DNA of 43,937 bases from an uncultured Chiayiivirga sp. (GTDB lineage Bacteria > Pseudomonadota > Gammaproteobacteria > Xanthomonadales > Xanthomonadaceae): assembly GCA_934525595.1 (NCBI GenBank), contig CAKSZJ010000023.1:1-43937 (forward strand). The letters run 5' to 3'. The notes beneath the pieces were generated by a model, which was not told the origin of the DNA, made no database searches, and saw only the letters and a program-made list of their open reading frames with translations. Position numbers and translations under genes: made by a program. Positions 34,728-43,937 of this stretch are shown one piece after another (within the stretch, counting starts at the first letter, position 1; each line of letters begins with the position of its first letter).

Positions 34728-35007
34728 AGGCTTCCACGCGCTCCTTGAGCTTCTGTCCGGGGCGGAAGGTCACGACGGTGCGTGCCGAAATCGGGATTTC
34801 CTCGCCCGTCTTGGGGTTGCGGCCGGGGCGCTGGTTCTTCTGGCGCAGGTCGAAGTTGCCGAATCCCGACAGCTTGACCTGATGCCCACCCTCCAGCGCC
34901 TCGCGCAGGGTGTCGAACAGCGCATCGACGAATTCCTTGGCTTCGCGCTTGTTGAGGCCCACGTCCTCGAACAGCCGGTCAGCCATGTCGGCCTTGGTCA
35001 ACGCCAT
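34708..35007 (-). CDS. ihfA: Integration host factor alpha subunit
   Basis: A 99-residue DNA-bending protein that pairs with IhfB. It matches E. coli IhfA closely: [32 protein letters not shown] and [25 protein letters not shown], which includes the DNA-intercalating Pro in the arm. The ATG at 35007 overlaps the pheT stop by one base (TGATG). A GTG one codon upstream is possible. pheT-ihfA linkage is the classic enteric and pseudomonad order. Confidence 0.98.
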   Translation of the reverse strand: MALTKADMADRLFEDVGLNKREAKEFVDALFDTLREALEGGHQVKLSGFGNFDLRQKNQRPGRNPKTGEEIPISARTVVTFRPGQKLKERVEAYAGPGK

Positions 35008-37385
35008 CACGCTCCCCTGAGTGTCGCCCCGCAGTCACGCGCCAGACCGTCCAGCGCGGCCGCAGTGGCCTTTTCTATATCCTGCTCGGCAAGGGTGCGT
35101 GAATCGTCTTGGAAAATCAAGCCTATAGCAATGCTCTTGAATCCTGTTTCCATCCCCGCGCCCTGGTAGACATCGAACGGCGTGACGGCCCGGAGCTGCG
35201 CGCCCAGCGCGGCCCTGAGGCTGGCTTCGATCGATGCCCAGGAGGTGGTTTCCGACACCACGACGGCCAGATCCCGCCGGACGGACGGGAAGCGCGACAG
35301 CTCGCTTGCGCCCGGCACGGCGCGCTGCGCGAGCACGGCCAGATCCAGCTCCATCACCACGACGTCCTGATCGAGATCGAGCGCATGCAGCAAGGCCGGA
35401 TGCAGGTGGCCGAGGTGACCCAGACGCTGGCCGTCGCGGACGATCCGCGCGCTGCGCCCAGGGTGCATCCACGGCACATCGGCCGGCAGGAACTCCACCC
35501 GACCCGCCTCGCCGACCAGCGCCAGCGCCGACTCGAAATCGCCGCGCAGGTCGAAGAAGTCGACTTCGCGCTCCGCTTCGCCCCACTGCTCGGCGCGCGC
35601 GGGGCCGCAGGCAACGGCGGCCAGATGCAGCGCCTCGCGCGGGCCGTCGAGGTCGCGCAGGAAGACGCGGCCGGTTTCGAACAGGCGAACGCGCGGCTGC
35701 TGGCGCGCCAGATTGCGGCGCAATGCCTCGACCAGGCCGGGCAGCAGGGCGGTGCGCATCACGCCCAGCTCGCTGGAGAGCGGGTTGGACAGGGTCTCGG
35801 CGCCGGCATCCAGCGACCAGGCACGCAGCACGGCGGCGTCCAGGAAAGCGTAATTGATCGCCTCGAAGTAGCCGCGCGCTGCCAGCTGCGCGGCAAAGGC
35901 CGCCTGCGGCACCTGCGCCTCGGGCAATGCGGCGAGCTGGATCTGGCCCGTGGGGGCGTGCAGCGGCACCCGGTCGTAGCCGTGGATGCGCACCACCTCC
36001 TCGATCAGATCCTCCTCGATGGCAATGTCGAAACGGCGCGAGGGCGGCGCGACCAGCCAGCCGTCGGCATCGGCGGAAACGCCCATGCCCAGGGCGCGCA
36101 GGATGCGTTCGACTTCGGTCTCGGGCACCTCCATGCCCAGCACCCGCGCCAGGCGCGCCCGGCGCAGCCGCACCGGGCTGCGCGCGACAAGCCGCTGGGT
36201 ATCGGATGCTTCGATCATCGGCCCGGGTGTGCCGCCGGCGATCTCCACGACCAGCGCGGTGGCGCGCTCCAGGGCGAGGCGCGCCAGCTCCGGATCGACG
36301 CCGCGCTCGAAGCGCTGCGACGAGTCGGTGTGCAGGCCGAGCCTGCGGGCGCGGCCGATGATCGCCTCGGGCGCGAAATAGGCGCTTTCCAGGAATACGT
36401 CGCGGGTGTCGTCGGTGACGCGCGACTCCCACCCACCCATGACGCCCGCCACCGCCAGCGGCGCGGCGGCGTCAGCGATCACCAGGAAACCCGGATCAAG
36501 CGTCACCTCGCGTTCGTCGAGCAGCTTCAGGCGCTCGCCTTCCACGGCGCGGCGCACCCGGATGGCGCCACTGAGGCGATTCTGGTCGAACGCGTGCATC
36601 GGCTGGCCCAGCTCCAGCATCACGTAGTTGGTGACGTCCACCAGCGCGCTGATCGGGCGCAGCCCGGCGCGTCGCAGGCGCTCGGCCATCCAGAAAGGCG
36701 TGGGCGCGGTCGGATCGACGCCGCGCACCACGCGACCGCAGTAGCGCGGGCAATCGGCCGGCGCATCCAGCACCAGCTCGCGGCGATCCTCGACGCCCGC
36801 AGCAACCGCCTCGATCTCGATTTGCTTCACCGCACCGCCCAGCGCCGCCGCGACGTCGTAGGCGACGCCGCGCACCGAAAAGCAGTCGGCGCGGTTGGGA
36901 GTGAGCTTGAGCTCGAAGCTGGCGTCGGGCAGGGAAAGGAATTCGGCGATCGGCGCGCCGAGCGGCGCATCCTCGGGCAATTCCAGCAGGCCGGAGGCAT
37001 CGGCATCGATGCCCAGCTCCCTGGCCGAGCACAGCATGCCGAAGGACTCGATGCCGCGCAGTTTCGCCGCGCGGATCCGCAGGTCGCCGGGCAGCACCGC
37101 GCCAACGGTGGCGAGCGGCGCCTTCAGGCCTTCACGGGCATTCGGCGCCCCGCAAACGATCTGCACCGTCTCGCTGCCGATGGACACCTGACACAGCCGC
37201 AGGCGATCGGCTTCGGGATGCTTTTCGCAGGAAACGATCTGCGCCACCACCACGCCGGGCAGCGTCGCGCCGATGGTCTGGACGTCCTCCACCTCCAGGC
37301 CGATGGCGGTGAGCGTGGCGGCCAACGTGTCGCTGTCGGCATCGACGGCGACGTGTTCGCGCAACCAGGATTCGGGAAATTTCAT
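35007..37385 (-). CDS. pheT: Phenylalanyl-tRNA synthetase beta subunit
   Basis: A 792-residue subunit of the alpha2-beta2 synthetase that charges tRNA-Phe. It begins [12 protein letters not shown]. The N-terminal OB-fold (EMAP-like, about 40-150) has [19 protein letters not shown]3/B4 editing domains contain [25 protein letters not shown] (span only, about 158-182), then B5 and the catalytic-like core with RRDLAVVV. The C-terminal anticodon-binding FDX domain includes FDVYQG and KSIAIGL. The length is standard. It follows pheS after a 113-base gap, longer than the usual short spacing. Confidence 0.98.
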   Translation of the reverse strand: MKFPESWLREHVAVDADSDTLAATLTAIGLEVEDVQTIGATLPGVVVAQIVSCEKHPEADRLRLCQVSIGSETVQIVCGAPNAREGLKAPLATVGAVLPGDLRIRAAKLRGIESFGMLCSARELGIDADASGLLELPEDAPLGAPIAEFLSLPDASFELKLTPNRADCFSVRGVAYDVAAALGGAVKQIEIEAVAAGVEDRRELVLDAPADCPRYCGRVVRGVDPTAPTPFWMAERLRRAGLRPISALVDVTNYVMLELGQPMHAFDQNRLSGAIRVRRAVEGERLKLLDEREVTLDPGFLVIADAAAPLAVAGVMGGWESRVTDDTRDVFLESAYFAPEAIIGRARRLGLHTDSSQRFERGVDPELARLALERATALVVEIAGGTPGPMIEASDTQRLVARSPVRLRRARLARVLGMEVPETEVERILRALGMGVSADADGWLVAPPSRRFDIAIEEDLIEEVVRIHGYDRVPLHAPTGQIQLAALPEAQVPQAAFAAQLAARGYFEAINYAFLDAAVLRAWSLDAGAETLSNPLSSELGVMRTALLPGLVEALRRNLARQQPRVRLFETGRVFLRDLDGPREALHLAAVACGPARAEQWGEAEREVDFFDLRGDFESALALVGEAGRVEFLPADVPWMHPGRSARIVRDGQRLGHLGHLHPALLHALDLDQDVVVMELDLAVLAQRAVPGASELSRFPSVRRDLAVVVSETTSWASIEASLRAALGAQLRAVTPFDVYQGAGMETGFKSIAIGLIFQDDSRTLAEQDIEKATAAALDGLARDCGATLRGA

Positions 37386-37498
37386 GATTGTTTCGGATAT
37401 GGGGAATGGAGAATGGGATGCGCTGGACCGTCGGGATGCGGCGCGAAAATCTGGCGAGACCTCGCCGTCGCGGCGCGACGCGCCCCCGACCTCCGCCC

Positions 37499-38521
<1,023 letters not shown>

Positions 38522-38544
38522 TCACGTCGGATTTTTCGGAGTCC

Positions 38545-38583
38545 AAAAACGCACATGGGGAAGAGCTTGCGCCCTTCCCCATG
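38545..38583 (-). terminator. Terminator or attenuator between rplT and pheS
   Basis: On the minus strand a ten-bp stem CATGGGGAAG/CTTCCCCATG (38554-38563 with 38574-38583) is followed five bases later by five T residues (38545-38549). It would end part of the rpmI-rplT transcription or attenuate pheST. A second GC-rich hairpin, GGCCGCCGC/GCGGCGGCC, lies just before it (about 38597-38622). Confidence 0.65.
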
Positions 38584-38640
38584 CGTGGGCGGCCAGGCCG
38601 CCGCGTGCAGCTGCGGCGGCCGCAGCCGCCGTGCGGCATC

Positions 38641-39000
38641 TTACGCCGCGAGCGCGCCCTTGGCCTTCTCGGCGATCGCACCGAAGGCGGCGATGTCGTG
38701 CACCGCGATATCGGCCAGCACCTTGCGGTCCAGCGTGATGTTGGCCTTCTTGAGGCCATTCATCAGGCGACTGTAGGACAGGCCGAACTGGCGCGCCGCC
38801 GCATTGATGCGGACGATCCACAGCGCGCGGAACTGGCGTTTGCGCTGCTTGCGGCCGATGTAAGCGTACTGCGCGGCCTTGATGACGGCCTGGTTGGCGA
38901 CGCGATAGACCTTGCGACGGGCGTTGTAGTAGCCCTTGGCGCGCGACAGCACCTTGTTGTGCCGGCGACGCGCTACGACTCCACGCTTGACTCGTGCCAT
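38641..39000 (-). CDS. rplT: 50S ribosomal protein L20
   Basis: A 119-residue ribosomal protein, normal in length. It begins [18 protein letters not shown] and contains the L20 signature [19 protein letters not shown] and [20 protein letters not shown]. It binds 23S rRNA early in assembly and in many bacteria represses its own operon. It follows rpmI by 13 bases. Confidence 0.99.
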   Translation of the reverse strand: MARVKRGVVARRRHNKVLSRAKGYYNARRKVYRVANQAVIKAAQYAYIGRKQRKRQFRALWIVRINAAARQFGLSYSRLMNGLKKANITLDRKVLADIAVHDIAAFGAIAEKAKGALAA

Positions 39001-39013
39001 GGCTCAGTACTCC

Positions 39014-39211
39014 TCAGAGGTAAGGAAGCATGCGCTGGACGCGACCTGCGTCCTCGGCACGTACGTGGTTCGGGGCACGAAGTCCGCGCTTACGCTTGGT
39101 GGACTTCTTGGTCAGGATGTGGCTCTTGAAGGCGTGGCCGCACTTGAACTTGCCGGAAGCGGTCTTCCGGAAGCGCTTTGCCGCCGCCCGATTGGTCTTC
39201 ATCTTGGGCAT
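39014..39211 (-). CDS. rpmI: 50S ribosomal protein L35
   Basis: A 65-residue ribosomal protein beginning [17 protein letters not shown], with [20 protein letters not shown] and a C-terminal [14 protein letters not shown] lies nine bases before the ATG. In most gammaproteobacteria infC lies directly upstream; here it does not, so rpmI must be read from a promoter in the 39212-39697 gap. Confidence 0.98.
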   Translation of the reverse strand: MPKMKTNRAAAKRFRKTASGKFKCGHAFKSHILTKKSTKRKRGLRAPNHVRAEDAGRVQRMLPYL

Positions 39212-39697
39212 GACGATGTGTCCTTGAGGTGCGGCGCGAGGCCGCTGTTATGTCACAGATGCAAGCGGCGACCCTGGCCGCGCTTTCCTTCTTGCTCGCA
39301 CCCGCTTCTCGTGCCCGGCAGGTGCCGGGCGGTCCAACTTCCCGCCCATGCAGCGGAACGGGCCGGCAACTATAGCAAAACCCGCAGCGATGCGCATCGC
39401 CCCGGGTCGCGCCCTCCTCACGATCCGCGACGGAACCGATGCCCTCGCCCGAGGATTCCGGCGGCCCTTCGCAACAGTCCGGGATGCAATGAGCCGATTT
39501 GGCGCCGTCTTACGCCCATTGTACCCGAATGGGGTAGGACTTTTCCCGATACAAACGCGCGCTGATACCCGATAAAAGGTGTAAGCGGGCCGCGAAACCG
39601 TCCTTCGCCGCCGTTTCAGCTTGCAACCAGGGGAAAACGTGAACACCAGCGAGCGCGCGACAACGCCTGTCGCATCGTCACCGCAGAATCCGGCGCC
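39212..39697. promoter_or_regulatory. Divergent rpmI / LuxR intergenic region
   Basis: This 486-base stretch has no infC or other convincing full gene. On the minus strand TGCTATAGT (39369-39377) is an extended -10 candidate for rpmI. A perfect hairpin GCCCGGCA-GG-TGCCGGGC (39313-39330) falls in the predicted rpmI leader, where an L20 control site could lie. Nearer the LuxR gene, CCCGAAT/CCCGATA/CCCGATA begin at 39524, 39545 and 39568. A short leader ORF begins at 39639. All functions are inferred. Confidence 0.5.
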
Positions 39698-39701
39698 ATG
39701 A
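39639..39701 (+). CDS. Possible 20-codon leader ORF coupled to the LuxR gene
   Basis: GTG at 39639 has a strong ribosome site (AGGGG, five bases upstream). The frame encodes MNTSERATTPVASSPQNPAP and ends in TGA that overlaps the LuxR ATG as ATGA. The LuxR ATG itself has no good ribosome site. This is the layout expected of translational coupling, with the leader recruiting ribosomes for the regulator. The peptide shows no known motif, and codon content alone cannot prove translation. Confidence 0.45.
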   Translation: MNTSERATTPVASSPQNPAP

Positions 39702-40894
39702 ACCCGAGCCCCATTACGCCTCCCGCGTTGTCGGCCTTGCCTTCGACGCCCGACGCCATCCTCCTGGAGCTTCTGACCGCCCTCGACGCAACCACGGACG
39801 AGCAGCAGATCCTGCAGCTGACCCTGGACGCCGTCGTCACGCTGGTTCCCTGCTGCCAGGCCTTCGCCTACGAATGGGAGGAAACCGACGGCACCACCCA
39901 GCTGCGGGCCAGCGCGTGCACCGACTCGTCGTTCCTCAACGACTATTTCAGCAGGTTCCGCTCCATCGATCCGTTTGCCACCGAGGCGCTGCGCAGCGGG
40001 CGCGGTATCGCATCGCGTGAAGTGATGTCGCCGGAAACGCTGCGCCGCCATCCCTTCCACACCCGCTTCCTGGCGCACCACGGCGACCTGGTCTTCGGCC
40101 TTTCGCTCTTCGCGCACACCGGCCCGCAGCGCCTGGTCAGCCTGCGGCTCTTCCGCGGCGCGGGAAGGGCACCGTTCTCGCCGTCCGAACACGATGCACT
40201 GGGGCTGTTCCACACGCACGTCGCGCACCGCCTGCGCGAACGCCACCGGGTCCGTCAACTCGAACACGAGCTTGCCGCGCACCGGGCCGCCAACAACGCC
40301 TGGAACCGTCCGATCTTCCTGCTCGATCACGATGGCGCGGTGATTGCCCGGAATGCGGCGGCCGACCAGATCCTGCGCGATGGCCGGCGACTCGCACTGG
40401 ATTCCGCGCGCCGCCTGGCGCCGGGCAGGAAATACGACCACGCCAGCAGGCTCAACACGGCCCTGCGGAGCATCTCGGCCAGCGCCCGGTCCGGCGGAAA
40501 CAGGCACCGCTCACGCTGCATCGGGCTGCCGTCCGACGGAAGCCGGATGCCGCGTCACTACGGGCTGCTCGTGGGACTCGCCCCCGCGGCCTCCCCGGCG
40601 ACCACGCTCCTCATCCTGATCGACAGCGCGCAGCCGACGGCGCGCTACAGCTCCGACGAGCTGCGCGACCTGCTCGGGTTCACCGCCACCGAAGCACGCA
40701 TCGCCAACGCGCTGGTCAGTGGCATGAGCACCGAGGAAATCTGCCAGGCCTTCCTGGTCCGGCCCGACACGGTGCGCACGCACGTCAAGCGCCTGCTCGC
40801 CAAGACCGGCACGCGCAGTCACGCCGAGCTGCAGAAGCTGCTGATCCGCCTGACGCCCAACCTGGTCGCGCTGACGCCTTCCGGAACGGGCTGA
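39698..40894 (+). CDS. LuxR-type helix-turn-helix transcriptional regulator
   Basis: 398 residues. The C-terminal LuxR DNA-binding domain (about 325-385) contains LLGFTATEARIANALVSGMS, then EEICQAFLVRPDTVRTHVKRL and LAKTGTRSHAELQKLL. The N-terminal region has a degenerate GAF/PAS-like sensor (LVPCCQAFAYEWEE, DYFSRFRSIDPFATEAL) and a second section with IFLLDHDGAVIARNAAADQIL. This is the architecture of the truncated LuxR gene near 30 kb, so the two are paralogues. The ATG overlaps the end of a short upstream ORF. It sits divergent from rpmI, where infC is expected. No autoinducer-binding domain is seen. Confidence 0.9.
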   Translation: MNPSPITPPALSALPSTPDAILLELLTALDATTDEQQILQLTLDAVVTLVPCCQAFAYEWEETDGTTQLRASACTDSSFLNDYFSRFRSIDPFATEALRSGRGIASREVMSPETLRRHPFHTRFLAHHGDLVFGLSLFAHTGPQRLVSLRLFRGAGRAPFSPSEHDALGLFHTHVAHRLRERHRVRQLEHELAAHRAANNAWNRPIFLLDHDGAVIARNAAADQILRDGRRLALDSARRLAPGRKYDHASRLNTALRSISASARSGGNRHRSRCIGLPSDGSRMPRHYGLLVGLAPAASPATTLLILIDSAQPTARYSSDELRDLLGFTATEARIANALVSGMSTEEICQAFLVRPDTVRTHVKRLLAKTGTRSHAELQKLLIRLTPNLVALTPSGTG

Positions 40895-40939
40895 ACCGCA
40901 CGCCGGCGCGGCGTCACCGCGCGCCGGCGTGCCATTCGA

Positions 40940-42997
<2,058 letters not shown>

Positions 42998-43105
42998 CAC
43001 GCCAATCTCCCGTGTGGTTACGCAAGACCGCGATGGTAGAAGCACCGGCCGCGCCGGCAAAGTGCCGGATGCACCCGCGCCGCGACACACGCCGGGAAAC
43101 CCCAA

Positions 43106-43138
43106 CAAAAAAACGGGGCGAAGACCAGCTTCGCCCCG
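43106..43138 (-). terminator. Intrinsic terminator of the terminal repeat-protein gene
   Basis: On the minus strand a ten-bp perfect stem CGGGGCGAAG/CTTCGCCCCG with a five-base loop is followed by a run of T residues (A-run 43107-43113 on the plus strand), 23 bases after the stop of the gene ending at 43161. Confidence 0.92.
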
Positions 43139-43160
43139 CTCCGTCACGCTTTCGGAAGGA

Positions 43161-43937
43161 TCAGTAGGACGGCGACGCCCGCAGCGCGCGGGCCGCCTCC
43201 GGGATGGGATTGCCGGGCGGCAGCTGGAGAGCCAGATCATCCGGGAAATGGCCAATGGTGCCAAAGCGCAGCATCAGATCGTCCATCGACAGGTCCCACG
43301 CGTACAGCAGGAGATCATCCGCACTCCACGGCACCCAGGCACCGTGCTGCTCGGCACCCTGCGCATCGATCCAGCCAAGGCGCAGGCGCTGCCCGCCTTC
43401 CGTACCCGATGCCTCGATCCACGCCACGCGTTGACCGCGCGCATCCAGCAGCTCCAGGACCCGATCAATGCCGCCCACGGGCGAAGCGGCGATGGACCAG
43501 CCGACCACCGCACCCGCCGCACCGCCCTGCCCAGGTGCGGCCAGCGCATCCGGACGCGGTGATGCACCCGCCTCGAAGCCATCGCAGTAGATGTCGCAGC
43601 GCTGGGTGAACCTGGCCGTCACGCTAAGATCGGACTGGACGTTGGTGTCCTGCCTCGGATTGGCGGTCACCCCGTCGCTCCAGATATCGAAGGACCAGCC
43701 CATGTCGGGAATCGCCTCGACCTGCGGCCCGTCTCCACCCGTCACCACGCTATGCGTCACCGATGCCTGGCCATCCACACTGCCGTTGGAGCCGGCGATA
43801 TAGGTGAGCGTGAATTGGATGACCGCAAAGGTCGCCGTCACCGCACAGTTGGCCTGGATGTTCGCCGCGCTGTAGCTGGTGCCCGAGCCCGTCACCGTGC
43901 AGGTATCGCCCGTGACGCTGACAACGTGGTAGCCGGT
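43161..43937 (-). CDS. Secreted repeat protein, 3' part only (runs off window)
   Basis: The 259 visible residues are the C-terminal part; the start lies beyond 43937. The first ~100 residues are tandem InlB-B-like extracellular repeats with NCAVTATFAVIQFTLTYIAG, SVTHSVVTGGD and SVTARFTQR. A CDIYCDGFEAG segment follows, resembling the Cys and GFE motif near the end of many xanthomonad secreted proteins. A final ~150-residue acidic domain follows (VGWSIAASPVGGIDRVLELL ... DLALQLPPGNPIP) with no known match. It is probably a surface or secreted adhesin-like protein. A terminator lies downstream. Confidence 0.75.
   Translation of the reverse strand, partial: TGYHVVSVTGDTCTVTGSGTSYSAANIQANCAVTATFAVIQFTLTYIAGSNGSVDGQASVTHSVVTGGDGPQVEAIPDMGWSFDIWSDGVTANPRQDTNVQSDLSVTARFTQRCDIYCDGFEAGASPRPDALAAPGQGGAAGAVVGWSIAASPVGGIDRVLELLDARGQRVAWIEASGTEGGQRLRLGWIDAQGAEQHGAWVPWSADDLLLYAWDLSMDDLMLRFGTIGHFPDDLALQLPPGNPIPEAARALRASPSY

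Noticed and set aside
39348..39575. 75-residue plus-strand frame upstream of the LuxR gene
   Set aside because: It lacks a ribosome site and family features, and it overlaps likely control sequences of rpmI.

Overview
The window is a high-GC chromosomal segment from a gammaproteobacterium. Its gene order points to the Lysobacterales (Xanthomonadales), perhaps Rhodanobacteraceae: a cbb3 oxidase operon with a small extra membrane gene, an rpmI-rplT-pheS-pheT-ihfA-merR block, secreted S8 and S9 peptidases with PKD/PPC modules, and many GTG starts with four-base stop/start overlaps. The taxonomic placement is inference from content only.

Region 1 (1-9300) is a minus-strand cbb3 respiratory operon: ccoN, ccoO, ccoQ, ccoP, a small two-helix membrane gene, ccoG, fixH, ccoI, ccoS and a TauE/SafE-like permease. 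It encodes the oxidase plus its copper and assembly factors. A 14-bp FNR/Anr-like palindrome and a matching -10 lie directly upstream of ccoN. The ccoI reading frame carries an in-frame palindromic repeat. Region 2 (9400-17350) holds a CBS-pair protein, prfC, a membrane-anchored Ser/Thr kinase with a helical repeat C-terminus, acylphosphatase, a TlpA-like thioredoxin, a YihY membrane protein, a DUF2069 protein and a short asparaginase-like protein. A bidirectional terminator closes it.

Region 3 (17375-29000) holds a secreted subtilisin-type peptidase with a duplicated PKD-PPC module, a SufT-like protein, proC-yggT, a SET-domain protein, a MASE1-GGDEF-EAL enzyme, a META-domain lipoprotein, a GlsB/YeaQ-like protein, an M20 dipeptidase and a HutD-like protein. 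Region 4 (29000-34270) lies between tRNA-Phe(GAA) and tRNA-Pro(GGG) and looks accessory. It contains the 5' remnant of a secreted RCC1-repeat gene joined to a LuxR-type regulator lacking its N-terminus, a serine hydrolase, an unrecognised two-helix membrane protein and an NAD(P)H:FMN reductase.

Region 5 (34371-39211) is the translation block merR-ihfA-pheT-pheS-rplT-rpmI on the minus strand. The infC gene normally upstream of rpmI is absent. Its place is taken by a divergent LuxR-type regulator preceded by a possible 20-codon leader ORF that is translationally coupled to it. Region 6 (40940-43937) has a secreted S9 prolyl-oligopeptidase-type enzyme and the 3' part of a secreted repeat protein that runs off the window.

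I saw no CRISPR array, complete insertion sequence, prophage or recognisable defence system. The most unusual items are the repeat inside ccoI, the RCC1/LuxR junction, the missing infC, and the leader ORF and direct repeats in front of the second LuxR gene.
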